A DNA stretch of 64,000 nucleotides from Jeotgalibacillus marinus. Lineage in GTDB: Bacteria > Bacillota > Bacilli > Bacillales > Jeotgalibacillaceae. Position 1 is the first letter of the stretch, and the number at the start of each line of letters is the position of its first letter. The stretch spans positions 186,001 to 250,000 of the forward strand of contig NZ_JBFMIA010000002.1 of NCBI RefSeq assembly GCF_040801915.1. The letters run 5' to 3'. This document shows, in pieces, positions 1 to 8,512 of this stretch. The notes below the pieces were generated by a model. The model searched no databases. It saw only the letters and a program-made list of their open reading frames with translations, and was not told the DNA's origin. The translations under genes and the position numbers were made by a program.

Positions 1-239
1 CAACGACAACTGGCGCCATTCGCGAAGCACTTATTTATGCGAACGTAATCGGTTCTGACCTTGGACCTAAAATTACACCAATCGGTTCTTTGGCCACTCT
101 TTTATGGCTACATGTATTAAGTAAAAAAGGATTTAATATCAGTTGGGGATACTATTTTAAAGTGGGAATCATCCTTACAATTCCAACCCTACTATTCACT
201 TTAATTGGTCTTTATTTATGGCTAATGATTATCTTATAA
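1..239 (+). CDS. arsB: Arsenite efflux pump ArsB, C-terminal end (partial)
   Basis: The frame is open from base 3 to the TAA at 237-239. It gives about 78 residues that begin TTTGAIREALIYANVIGSDL and contain GPKITPIGSLATLLWL, the conserved end of the ArsB/NhaD-type arsenite permease, followed by a last hydrophobic helix. The start lies outside the window. ArsB is a multi-pass inner-membrane protein that exports As(III). The gene stops 19 bases before arsC, with the arsC ribosome site in the gap, so the two are very likely one operon. The family call is good; it rests on this C-terminal piece only. Confidence 0.85.
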   Translation, partial: TTTGAIREALIYANVIGSDLGPKITPIGSLATLLWLHVLSKKGFNISWGYYFKVGIILTIPTLLFTLIGLYLWLMIIL

Positions 240-258
240 CTTTGAAGGAGTGATTCAA

Positions 259-678
259 ATGGCGACAAAAACACTTTATTTTCTATGTACAGGAAACTCG
301 TGCCGAAGCCAAATAGCTGAAGGCTTTGGTAAAAACTATTTAAGTGACGAATGGACAGTCTTAAGTGCAGGGCTTGAAGCACACGGCTTAAATCCAAACG
401 CAGTCAAAGCAATGAATGAAGTTGGCATTGATATTTCTGGACAAACATCGAATACAATCGATCCAGACATTTTAAACAATGCGGATCTTGTCGTAACCTT
501 GTGCGGGCATGCGGAAGACCATTGTCCAATGACTCCACCGCATGTAAAGCGTGAACACTGGGGATTTGACGATCCAGCCAAAGCAGAAGGCACAGCCGAA
601 GAAAAATGGATTGTATTCCAAACCGTACGTGATCAAATTGGTACTCGTATTAAGGAATTTGCTGAAAAGGGCCAATGA
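259..678 (+). CDS. arsC: Arsenate reductase, thioredoxin-coupled (ArsC)
   Basis: This 139-residue protein reduces arsenate to arsenite, which ArsB then exports. It belongs to the low-molecular-weight tyrosine-phosphatase-like, thioredoxin-linked ArsC family of Gram-positives. The active-site loop CTGNSCRSQ is at residues 10-18, and the two resolving cysteines are Cys82 and Cys89 in LCGHAEDHC. The length and all three cysteine positions match the B. subtilis type. I chose the ATG at 259 because GAAGGAG sits 8 bases before it; an upstream in-frame GTG at 250 overlaps that ribosome site. A strong terminator follows. It is cotranscribed with arsB. Confidence 0.96.
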   Translation: MATKTLYFLCTGNSCRSQIAEGFGKNYLSDEWTVLSAGLEAHGLNPNAVKAMNEVGIDISGQTSNTIDPDILNNADLVVTLCGHAEDHCPMTPPHVKREHWGFDDPAKAEGTAEEKWIVFQTVRDQIGTRIKEFAEKGQ

Positions 679-706
679 TAATAGTTAGTATGAAAAAGTG
701 AACGAT

Positions 707-756
707 AACCCGAATAATGGACACTAAAATAAAAAGTGTCCTTATTCGGGTTTTCT
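707..756 (+). terminator. Terminator of the arsBC operon
   Basis: Long hairpin: AACCCGAATAA plus GGACAC pairs with GTGTCC plus TTATTCGGGTT, with one bulged T, and is followed by TTTTCTGTTT. It lies 28 bases after the arsC stop. Confidence 0.85.
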
Positions 757-1203
757 GTTTATTTCGAGTGAAATAATAAAGCAATGATCATTGACGAAGG
801 GTTCTTATGAGTAAGAATTTGTGTTACGTTTCAAATATGAAATATGTATATCCATTATGTACGGTAGGACGTTTGGCATGAAGTGCGGATAAACGCTGAG
901 CAGACTTCGATAACGATGCCATATCCGCGGATATCCTCCACTCAGACTTCGATATTGGCACTACAGCCGCGGATAAAACTTCGATAAAAGGGAAAACGGG
1001 CAAGGCGTGTTTTTGACAAATTTGGTTTGCCTGGATTCCGAATGTGGAAGAAGACGGATACATTATTCGCCTGTTTCAATAAAAAATTGCTTTACAAAAA
1101 AAGATATCTTACTATGCTTATTTTGATCATCTTTGTTCAAAACAAGCTCTTTTTTTATTTTAAAAATCAAAAATAATTGATATAACTGCCAGAATAAATG
1201 TAG
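757..1203. other. Intergenic stretch without a convincing gene
   Basis: No ORF here has a ribosome site or recognisable product. The first half (865-990) holds one copy of a degenerate repeat listed separately. The rest is AT-rich and ends at the arsR fragment. Confidence 0.6.
865..990 (+). repeat. Degenerate interspersed repeat, copy 1 (GCGGATA / CTTCGATA units)
   Basis: Starts TAGGACGTTTGGCATGAAG and carries alternating TGCGGATAA or GCGGATATCC and ACTTCGATA blocks spaced by roughly 20-30 bases. The same order of blocks recurs at 56160-56250, where the first words are TAGGACGTTTG-CAC-AGGTGCGGATAA. Both copies lie in non-coding DNA next to catabolic or resistance operons. The base composition is more GC-rich than its flanks. 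Function unknown. Confidence 0.65.
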
Positions 1204-1384
1204 TTAACACTTATTCCCGCTCCGAAACAGGCAACAAAGCTCTGGTGACAGGACTCCATTCAAACCTTCATCGTTGATTGAATAATGATTACATGTCCCC
1301 TTCTTTTCAACGGTTCATAGTCTGCATGCAGTAGCTGCTTTAAATGATAGGACAGTTTTGATTGCGGCATTTCAACCACCTCAG
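1204..1384 (-). pseudogene. arsR fragment (5' end missing, frameshifted)
   Basis: About 180 bases align with the intact arsR at 4438-4619, with about 13 differences by eye (roughly 93% identical) including a one-base indel near 1312. The C-terminal residues LCCLFRSG-NKC and the stop codon are conserved. The similarity stops abruptly at 1384, within the recognition-helix region, so the N-terminal half of the regulator is absent. Both copies are on the minus strand and therefore form direct repeats around the protease gene. A functional protein is not expected. Confidence 0.88.
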
Positions 1385-1854
1385 ACTCTTTTCGCTACAC
1401 TTACAATAATTCATATATATGAGGGAAGTTAGATAACAATGGTAGGAAATCTCCCATTTGATAAAAATCATACTAATTCACTAGTAAATATATCAAATTG
1501 TTGTAGATTTATTATTTTATAGTAATAAATATTCAATTTCACAAAATTACCAAAAAAACATTGTGCAAATGTTCAGAATTATATAAAGTATATGAGTGAG
1601 CTGTTCTTGTCCATTAGGTAACTATCAAAAGTTTGATCTCAACGTAATTTTAGTGTCAGTGATTATATATCGGAATAGTTTCTACAAATACAGCTGAAAG
1701 CTTTCTATCAAATGTATAGTAGAAGTTTATTTTTGGATGCACCTTATCATTTGTGTCATCCTCGTACTCACTACATTTTAATTCAAAGTATCCGCATACG
1801 AATACTTATAATAAACCAAGCTGCTCACAAAAAATAAGAGAAACGAGGAGAAAA
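1385..1854. promoter_or_regulatory. AT-rich upstream region of the M4 protease gene
   Basis: 470 bases without a gene. The sequence is strongly AT-rich. It must contain the protease promoter and any operators, but I cannot single out one convincing -35/-10 pair. The in-frame codons from 1753 to 1854 precede a good ribosome site and a typical signal peptide, so I treat them as untranslated leader. Confidence 0.4.
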
Positions 1855-4254
1855 ATGAAAAAGAGAAAATTTGTTACGTCGATGTTAGCAACGGGGATAG
1901 CACTAAGTACATTAATCGTACCGACAACATCCACAGTTTCAGCATTGGAGACGACAGAAAAAGCTTCTTCTGAAGCAAAACAAAAGACTAAGCAGCAAAA
2001 GAAATTGGAAAAATTGCAAGAAAAAACAACAAAAGCCAATGCTAAATTTAAAATGACATGGGATGAAAAGAAAGGGATTCCAAGCTACATATCTGGTAAA
2101 CTATCAGATAAAAATGCAAATATTTCTGATTTTCTAAGTGAGAATCAAGACATATTTAATGTAAATTCTGGTGAATTTGAGATCCAAAAAATTGAAAAAG
2201 ATGAGCAAGGGATGACTCATTATCGTACGCAGCTAAAGGCTGATGGAATACCTGTGTTTGGTGCTGAGCTTATTGTTCATACAGATGTCGATGGTGTAAT
2301 TACAGCGATCAACGGTACTGTTGAGCCAAAGCTAGAGAATAAAAAGTGGTCTAATTCTGTAAAACTTTCTAAACAGGAGGCAATTGACATTGCTGAAGCA
2401 CAGTTAAGCTTTACGCCAGATGAAAATACGTATACGGTTGAACCATCTTCTGAGCTGTATATTTATAAGCATGAAAATAAATGGGAGCCTGCTTATGTTG
2501 TTGAACTACAGTTCCTTGAGCCATACATTGGCCGTGAGTACTTCTTTATTAGTGCTAAGAAAGGTGAAATTCTTGATTCTTATAACAGAATTCAACATGC
2601 AGAAACAACTGGGACAGGTACTGGGGTTTTAGGTGATACGAAAACGATCAATACGTATGAACAAAGTGGCACCTATTCATTGTCTGATCGTACGAAGCCT
2701 ATGAATGGAAATATTGAAACGTATGATGCTGGAGATCAGTGGGCTACAGGAACCATTGTCACGGACAGTGATAATAACTTTACTTCTTCTCGTCAAAAAG
2801 CAGCCGTCGACGCGCATTTCTATGCTGGAGTTGTCTATGATTATTTCAAAGAGGAGCATAATCGAAATAGCTATGACAATCAAGGAAGTGACATTATTTC
2901 AAGTGTGCACGTCCGTGATCAAAACGACTTAAGTAGACCATGGAACAATGCTGCATGGGTTGGAACGCAAATGGTGTACGGTGATGGAGATGGATCAACA
3001 TTTACCGCATTATCAGCATCATTAGATGTGGTTGGTCATGAGTTAACACATGCTGTAACCGACTTTTCTGCAGATTTAGTTTATGAACTTGAGCCAGGTG
3101 CATTAAATGAATCATTTTCAGATGTGTTTGGACTAATCGTAGAGGCTGGCTATGAAGGATCAGTCGATTGGCTTTTAGGTGAAGAAGTCTATACACCTGG
3201 AATTAGTGGAGATGCGTTAAGAAGTATTTCGAATCCAACTCAATATGGACAACCTGATCACTATGATGATTTTGTCGTTTTACCTAATACGCAACAGGGT
3301 GACTGGGGTGGTGTTCACACGAACAGTGGAATTCCAAACAAAGCTTTTTATAACATTGCCAATACAATTGGTCTAGATAAATCAGGTCAAATTTATTATC
3401 GTGCATTAACACAATATTTAACATCCCAATCACAATTTATTGATGCTCGTAACGCGTTACTTCAATCAGCAGCAGATATTTATGGTGAGGATGGAGTTGA
3501 GTACAATGCGATAGCGGATGGCTTTGCAGCAGTTGGAATCGGTGGTTCCGTTGTTGACCCTGGTACTGATGATACATTTGAGCCAAACAACACGTTAAGT
3601 GAAGCATATGAAGTAGCTAGTGGAGAAGCGAATACTTCTTACATTTCTTATGCAAATGATGACGACTTCTATAAGTTTACAACAAGTGGAGCAGGTGAAA
3701 TCTCAATTGATTTAACAAATGTGCCAAAGGATTACGATTTATTTTTATTAAGTAGTGACGGTTCAACATTGGATAAGTCAGAAAATGCAAATACTTCTAA
3801 CGAATCCATTACGTATAATGCATCAGGTGCAGGAACGTTTTATGTGAAAGTCATTGGCTGGGATGGTGCAAATAGCACGAGTCCGTATACATTGACGGTT
3901 TCTTATCCGGAAGAAGTGGTGAGTGAAGGTGAATGGCTCGTTGAAGAAACAAGCTATGATACACCACACCCGTATACGAATAATTTTACAGACACATTTA
4001 CTTATAAAAAAGCAGGGGCTCAAAAAGTAGCTATCCACTTCTCAGCGTTTGAAACAGAAGCAAACTATGATTTTGTCCGTATTAAAGATCAAAATGGAAC
4101 GACGGTTGAGAGCCACGATGGTGCAAAAGATGCATTTTGGGTCATTGTTGATGGTGACGAAATTAGCGCAACTTTAGAAAGTGATTTCAGCATCACAGCA
4201 TTTGGCTTTACGGTAGATCAAGTGAAATATTTCAGTGATGCACCCTTACAATAA
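1855..4254 (+). CDS. Secreted neutral metalloprotease (M4, bacillolysin type) with PPC and CUB-like tail
   Basis: A 799-residue thermolysin-family zinc protease, exported and self-processing. The start at ATG 1855 has AACGAGGAG just upstream and gives a classic signal peptide (KKRK, a hydrophobic stretch, then about residue 32 for cleavage). Next come FTP and PepSY propeptide domains, then the M4 catalytic domain with HELTH at 395-399 and the third zinc ligand Glu419 in GALNESFSD. The mature enzyme continues past the normal M4 end (about residue 565) with a PPC domain starting at DDTFEPNNT and a last CUB-like beta domain (YDFVRIKDQNG). These tails are usual for extracellular binding or maturation. 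It is flanked by direct repeats of arsR DNA. Confidence 0.95.
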   Translation: MKKRKFVTSMLATGIALSTLIVPTTSTVSALETTEKASSEAKQKTKQQKKLEKLQEKTTKANAKFKMTWDEKKGIPSYISGKLSDKNANISDFLSENQDIFNVNSGEFEIQKIEKDEQGMTHYRTQLKADGIPVFGAELIVHTDVDGVITAINGTVEPKLENKKWSNSVKLSKQEAIDIAEAQLSFTPDENTYTVEPSSELYIYKHENKWEPAYVVELQFLEPYIGREYFFISAKKGEILDSYNRIQHAETTGTGTGVLGDTKTINTYEQSGTYSLSDRTKPMNGNIETYDAGDQWATGTIVTDSDNNFTSSRQKAAVDAHFYAGVVYDYFKEEHNRNSYDNQGSDIISSVHVRDQNDLSRPWNNAAWVGTQMVYGDGDGSTFTALSASLDVVGHELTHAVTDFSADLVYELEPGALNESFSDVFGLIVEAGYEGSVDWLLGEEVYTPGISGDALRSISNPTQYGQPDHYDDFVVLPNTQQGDWGGVHTNSGIPNKAFYNIANTIGLDKSGQIYYRALTQYLTSQSQFIDARNALLQSAADIYGEDGVEYNAIADGFAAVGIGGSVVDPGTDDTFEPNNTLSEAYEVASGEANTSYISYANDDDFYKFTTSGAGEISIDLTNVPKDYDLFLLSSDGSTLDKSENANTSNESITYNASGAGTFYVKVIGWDGANSTSPYTLTVSYPEEVVSEGEWLVEETSYDTPHPYTNNFTDTFTYKKAGAQKVAIHFSAFETEANYDFVRIKDQNGTTVESHDGAKDAFWVIVDGDEISATLESDFSITAFGFTVDQVKYFSDAPLQ

Positions 4255-4329
4255 GCTGGAGTAGATTCTTCAACTGATTGAAAATCAGCATGTGGAGGGT
4301 TTACCGCAAACCTTTTGGTTGCCGGACGT

Positions 4330-4364
4330 AACCTGTAAGTTCTCTAAGAACTTACAGGTTTTTG
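4330..4364 (+). terminator. Terminator after the protease gene
   Basis: AACCTGTAAGTTCT pairs with AGAACTTACAGGTT around a short loop and is followed by TTTTTG, 75 bases after the stop. Confidence 0.88.
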
Positions 4365-4437
4365 TATGAAAAAAGTGAAGGGGTAGGTGTTCGAGATGAC
4401 GTCTTTTTCAGCGATGTTGCCACTAGAACAATTGTAG

Positions 4438-4761
4438 TTAACACTTATCCCCGTTCCGAAACAGGCAACAAAGCTCTGGTGACAGGACTCCATTTAAACC
4501 TTCATCGTTGATTGAATAATAATTCCATGTCCCCTTCTTTTCAACAGTTACATAGTCTGCATCCAATAGCTGCTTTAAATGGTAGGACAGTTTTGATTGC
4601 GACATTGCAATCACTTCAGCTAGATCACACACGCATACTGAACCATGCTTTTGAACTAAATGAAGAATTTCAAGCCTCTTTTCATCAGCCAATGCTTTAA
4701 ATTTTTTTTCAAACTTTTGAAACGTTTCTTGTGTAGGCTTTAATTCTTGAGACCCTTTCAT
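4438..4761 (-). CDS. arsR: Arsenic-responsive repressor ArsR
   Basis: A 107-residue winged-helix repressor of the ArsR/SmtB family. CVCDLAEV (about residues 43-50) carries the two-cysteine arsenite site at the start of the DNA-recognition helix region, followed by MSQSKLSYHLKQL. It ends with LCCLFRNGDKC, more cysteines at the C-terminus. AAAGGAGG precedes the ATG. It is known for the family that As(III) binding releases the protein from its operator. Here it is not joined to arsBC: the protease gene and an arsR fragment lie between, so regulation of arsBC by this copy would act in trans. Confidence 0.94.
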   Translation of the reverse strand: MKGSQELKPTQETFQKFEKKFKALADEKRLEILHLVQKHGSVCVCDLAEVIAMSQSKLSYHLKQLLDADYVTVEKKGTWNYYSINDEGLNGVLSPELCCLFRNGDKC

Positions 4762-4778
4762 AAGAATCCTCCTTTTAA

Positions 4779-4794
4779 ATCAATTTTATTTGAT
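4779..4794. promoter_or_regulatory. Probable ArsR operator
   Basis: The near-palindrome ATCAATTTTATTTGAT (ATCAA, six bases, TTGAT) lies just upstream of the arsR ribosome site, where an autoregulatory ArsR/SmtB-type operator is expected. Inference from position and symmetry. Confidence 0.55.
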
Positions 4795-4877
4795 ATACAA
4801 TATACCTCTTGTTCAGAGAAAGCGCAACATTAGACGGTTGAAGCACATAGTCCGCCGCTTCAACCGACTAACGTTTT

Positions 4878-5840
4878 TTATAAATCACTTAAAGCTAGAA
4901 CATGATCTTCTTTTTTAAGTTCTTGTTCAAGGAATTTTGCCAACTCCACCATTCCATATTTACCGGTTTTTTCTTCGGCATCTGCATTATAGTTTGTATT
5001 AGTGTTGATGTCATACGTGTAAACGGTGCCGTCCGCATCACGAATGAATTCAATTCCTGCTACTGCAATGTGATTGGCAGATAAGAACGATTCATATTGT
5101 GCAATGATCGGATCATCAAAATCAGTGACCACTTTAAATTTCGGTTTTTCTTCAACTTCTTCCCCTACTGGACAAAAGAGGTCCCCTATTTGGCATGCGT
5201 CGGCTGGACAAAGTTCGAATCCTTCGGACGCATCTACACGAACAGCATAAACAAATTCCCCGCCAATAAATTCACATCGTGTAATAAATGGTTCTGGCGC
5301 TTCGATGTATTCTTGAATCAATGTAATGCCATCGACCGGAAGTTCAAAGTCCTCTCCATTCACATATTGTTTTAAGCCTTCAATTGAATGAAATAATTGA
5401 ACCCCTAATCCCTTACCAGCTCGATTGTGCTTAGTAATAAATGATTTTTCACCAAGTTTTTCTGCCGCTTCGATAATTTGTTTACGCCCTACTGCTGCCA
5501 TCGTTTTCGGCGTTTTGATGCCTTGTGCATTAAGTGCCATGTATTGATTGACTTTACTTACTTCTAGTCGAAGCGCTCTCGAGCCATTGAACACTTTTCT
5601 ACCGTGGCGTTCCAACCATGAAAGCACAGATTCTGTTAACTCTGGTGCGTATCGGTGGTCGCGTGTATGAGATGACGCACTCATTCTACTGTAAAAAATA
5701 CCCTCTGGAGGCTCTTCTGTTAAGTCCACAACACCTTCATCTAAATGCCAAACTTCATAAGGCACGTTTCGTTCATCTAATCGTTTCGTTAAATGAACAG
5801 TCCATTCATCATTTTCATGTAACACGTATACTTTACCCAT
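4878..5840 (-). CDS. RimK-like ATP-grasp ligase, substrate unknown
   Basis: A 320-residue ATP-grasp protein. The ATP-binding half is seen at FITKHNRAGKGLG (about 137-149) and IQEYIE, and the metal-binding end at GIEFIRDADG and YDINTNTNYN near 275. Such enzymes join a carboxylate to an amine or thiol by way of an acyl-phosphate; the actual substrate cannot be read from the sequence. The N-terminal 100 residues form the pre-ATP-grasp domain. It starts 25 bases after the monooxygenase gene with its own AGGAGGG site, and both genes lie behind an S-box. The annotation alpha-L-glutamate ligase is often given to such proteins but would be a guess. Confidence 0.82.
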   Translation of the reverse strand: MGKVYVLHENDEWTVHLTKRLDERNVPYEVWHLDEGVVDLTEEPPEGIFYSRMSASSHTRDHRYAPELTESVLSWLERHGRKVFNGSRALRLEVSKVNQYMALNAQGIKTPKTMAAVGRKQIIEAAEKLGEKSFITKHNRAGKGLGVQLFHSIEGLKQYVNGEDFELPVDGITLIQEYIEAPEPFITRCEFIGGEFVYAVRVDASEGFELCPADACQIGDLFCPVGEEVEEKPKFKVVTDFDDPIIAQYESFLSANHIAVAGIEFIRDADGTVYTYDINTNTNYNADAEEKTGKYGMVELAKFLEQELKKEDHVLALSDL

Positions 5841-5865
5841 TGGTGGTCACCCTCCTACTGCGAAA

Positions 5866-6921
5866 TCATACGCTTATGTTTTCTAGGTTACGTTTTTTCT
5901 CAACAAGTGGCATTACTTTGGTTGAAAATCGTTTCATTTCTTCAAGCTGCGGTGAAAATTGAAGGAGCAATAAATCTAATCCTACTTGTTCAAAAGCGAT
6001 GATGCGGTCTGCAATTTGTTCTGGTGTTCCAATTAAGTTTGGACGTAACCCACGATTTGAAACAGAGTAATCCAATAGCTTTACTTGCTGTTCCAGCTGT
6101 GATTTGCTAACAAAATCGTTATAACCCGCGTACCCACTTACATCTTTTACATCGGTAATACGCTCTAGCTCTTCTTGAACCTCTTCTTCTGTATCACGAC
6201 AAATAATGTAAGCGGCCATACCGAACGACTGAAATGGATCTTTACCTGCAATTGCTCGACGCTGTTTCATTTCATCAATTTTCTTCTCAATCTCTTTTAC
6301 TGTTCCACCATGCATCACATACGCGTCACAGTGATTGACTATTGTTTCTTTTCCGCGAGGGCTTTCCCCACCTGCGTAAAGAATCGGATTTGGACGTTGA
6401 ACTGGCTTTGGTTCGAGCTTGGTTCCGTCTATATTGTAAAACTTCCCCTTATGACTGAACGTTTCTTCTGTCCATAAGCTTTTCATCACTTTTATAAACT
6501 CTTCCGTACGATCGTAACGCTCATTATGTTCAGTGAAGACGCCACCGTACTGCTTTGCTTCTTCAGCCCACCATGCAGATACAACATTTAGTGTAAAGCG
6601 TCCGTTTGAGATGTGATCGATGTTTGCAGTCATTTTCGCCGTGACCGCTGGATTGTGAAAACCCGGTCTGATTGCTGTCATGATCTCAATTTTATCTGTT
6701 ACAGCGGCAAGCGCTGCAGCAGTTGACCATGCTTCAAGTGAATCTCGTTCAGGTCCTTTTATATCGTTTAAATAAAGTTCAGCAATTAATGTAGTGTCGT
6801 ATCCCCATTGTTCGGCAGACTGGACAACCTTTTTAGCATAGTCAAAGGTTGGTGGCATTCTTTCTTCCTCCACATTGCGAAGCCAACCACCAAAGATCGG
6901 TAACCAAAATCCATACTTCAT
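5866..6921 (-). CDS. LLM-class flavin-dependent monooxygenase (SfnG/SsuD-like)
   Basis: A 351-residue bacterial luciferase-fold oxygenase that uses reduced FMN and oxygen. Typical pieces are MKYGFWLPIFGGW at the start, the conserved RPGFHNPAVTAKMTANIDHISNGR stretch (about 84-107), NVVSAWW and YAGGESPRG. The sequence resembles sulfone and sulfonate monooxygenases (SfnG, SsuD), which release sulfite from organosulfur compounds. First gene of the operon behind an S-adenosylmethionine riboswitch, which fits expression under sulfur or methionine shortage. The exact substrate is not determined by sequence. No separate FMN reductase gene lies in this operon. Confidence 0.88.
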   Translation of the reverse strand: MKYGFWLPIFGGWLRNVEEERMPPTFDYAKKVVQSAEQWGYDTTLIAELYLNDIKGPERDSLEAWSTAAALAAVTDKIEIMTAIRPGFHNPAVTAKMTANIDHISNGRFTLNVVSAWWAEEAKQYGGVFTEHNERYDRTEEFIKVMKSLWTEETFSHKGKFYNIDGTKLEPKPVQRPNPILYAGGESPRGKETIVNHCDAYVMHGGTVKEIEKKIDEMKQRRAIAGKDPFQSFGMAAYIICRDTEEEVQEELERITDVKDVSGYAGYNDFVSKSQLEQQVKLLDYSVSNRGLRPNLIGTPEQIADRIIAFEQVGLDLLLLQFSPQLEEMKRFSTKVMPLVEKKRNLENISV

Positions 6922-6949
6922 TAATCCTCACTCTCCTCTTCTAAATAAA

Positions 6950-7112
6950 CAAAAAAACTTCCCCTGAGACAGAAGAAGTTGTGTGCTTTGCTTCTTTCTT
7001 ATCTCTCAGGAAATATTTCTCAATCTCCTGCTGGACGTAGCACCATTCTGACTTGTGTCAGTGGTTGCCGGGCTTCATAGGGCCAATCCCTCCACCACTC
7101 TTGATAAGAGCT
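6950..7112 (-). promoter_or_regulatory. S-adenosylmethionine riboswitch (S-box, SAM-I) with terminator
   Basis: Read on the minus strand, the leader has the S-box signature: CTCTTATCAAGAG, GGTGGAGGGATTGGCCC, TGAAGCCCGGCAACC, GGTGCTACGTCCAGCAG and the closing GAGAGATAAG. It ends in a terminator (CCTGAGAG...CTCAGG region, then GGAAGTTTTTTT). In this class SAM binding favours the terminator, so the downstream monooxygenase and ligase should be switched on when SAM is low. Confidence 0.96.
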
Positions 7113-7130
7113 ATTCACTTTAATACGTTA

Positions 7131-7160
7131 ATCCTATCGTACAAGTCGGTTATTAGTCAA
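7131..7160 (-). promoter_or_regulatory. Promoter of the S-box operon
   Basis: On the minus strand TTGACT (7160-7155), 18 bases, then TAGGAT (7136-7131), about 20 bases before the riboswitch begins. Confidence 0.6.
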
Positions 7161-7206
7161 GCGAAAAATCAATAATTTTCCGAACAATCAATTAGTTTTT
7201 ACGAAA

Positions 7207-7235
7207 GAAAAAACGACTGCGTGACAGTCGCTTTT
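7207..7235 (-). terminator. Terminator of the CNNM/CBS gene
   Basis: On the minus strand AAGCGACTG pairs with CAGTCGTT and is followed by TTTT, 12 bases after the stop codon. Confidence 0.8.
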
Positions 7236-7246
7236 TCAACATATTT

Positions 7247-8512
7247 TTAGGATTCGAGAACGCTACTCTTCTTATTTCCTTCCATAATATGCTTTTCTAT
7301 TTTTACTTTTGTAATTTTGTTTTTATCCATTTCGATTACATTAAAACGTAGATGTTGATAATCAAACGCTTCTCCTTGTTCTGGGAGATGACCAATTTCT
7401 TTTAATACAAAGCCCGCAAGAACATCTTGTTCTTCAGGTAACCTTATTTTAAAGGCTTCATTTAATCGGTGAATCGCAAGCTTTCCATGACAAATGATGT
7501 GGGAGTCCGTTAATTCGTCAATCCAAACCTCTTCGTCATCATCATTTTCATCCGCAATTTCTTGTCCAATCATCGCTTCAATAATATCTTCATGCGTGAT
7601 GATTCCAAGTGTACCACCGTATTCATCTAAGATAATCGCAAAGTGTTTTTTTGCTTGAAGCATGCGTTTAAAGATGCGTTCAATGGAAGTCGTTTCTACT
7701 GTAAACAATGGATCCTCGTCTATAAATTCATTAAATGGCCTTTCTGGATTCATTGACCACTCAATCACTTGCTTTGAATGAAAGACCCCCACGATGTTAT
7801 CCATATTTTCTTTGAATACTGGATAGCGTGTATAGGGATTATCAACGACATGATTTCGTGCTTCCTCGTATGTGAAATTTACCGGCATACCAACAATATC
7901 AACACGCGGCGTCTTCATCGCATCCCCAACGTCTTTATGTTGGAAGTCTAGTACCCCTTTAATACGTAATGATTCATCACCTATAAATGTTCCCTCTGTT
8001 GAAGCGATATCGACCATTGTGCGTAATTCTTCTTTCGTGATGGTTGCTTCTTTAATGTCACCTTTTGACAAAACACGGATAACAACATTTGTGAATCGAG
8101 ACAATAAGAAGGTAATGGGACTTAATAATGTCATTAGCATTCGGATGACTGGACTTACGATGAAAGCAATACGATCAGCAAAAGTTGCCGCAATGGTTTT
8201 TGGGATGACTTCCGCAAAAATAATGACCGTAACAGTTAATATCGCCGTTGCTATCCCTACTGAGAAACCATAATTAATAGCAATCATGGTCACTAGGGTT
8301 GGCATCATAATATTGGAAATATTGTTTCCAATCAAAATAGTTGTAATCATTTTATCTGGCTTAGCCACTGTTTTTAAAAGCTTCTCTGCAGCAAGATCGC
8401 CTCTTTCTGCACGTGTTTTAACTTTCATTTTATTAACTGCTGTTAGAGCTGTTTCGCTTCCTGAAAGAAAAAATGACATAAAGAGTAACAAGGCTATGGC
8501 TATAAATTCCAA
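7247..8512 (-). CDS. CNNM/CBS-pair membrane transporter (CorC/HlyC family)
   Basis: A 421-residue protein of the family once called haemolysin-like. The N-terminal 180 residues are a CNNM membrane domain with the start FLSGSETALTAVN and helices near 1-20, 60-80, 90-115 and 130-150. A CBS pair follows (about 200-330; DEYGGTLGIITHEDIIEAMIG) and then a CorC/HlyC domain. Relatives export magnesium or other divalent cations with CBS sensing of adenine nucleotides. I take TTG 8512 as start because CAGGAGGAA lies 9 bases upstream and it gives the usual N-terminus. A single gene with its own terminator. Confidence 0.88.
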   Translation of the reverse strand: MEFIAIALLLFMSFFLSGSETALTAVNKMKVKTRAERGDLAAEKLLKTVAKPDKMITTILIGNNISNIMMPTLVTMIAINYGFSVGIATAILTVTVIIFAEVIPKTIAATFADRIAFIVSPVIRMLMTLLSPITFLLSRFTNVVIRVLSKGDIKEATITKEELRTMVDIASTEGTFIGDESLRIKGVLDFQHKDVGDAMKTPRVDIVGMPVNFTYEEARNHVVDNPYTRYPVFKENMDNIVGVFHSKQVIEWSMNPERPFNEFIDEDPLFTVETTSIERIFKRMLQAKKHFAIILDEYGGTLGIITHEDIIEAMIGQEIADENDDDEEVWIDELTDSHIICHGKLAIHRLNEAFKIRLPEEQDVLAGFVLKEIGHLPEQGEAFDYQHLRFNVIEMDKNKITKVKIEKHIMEGNKKSSVLES

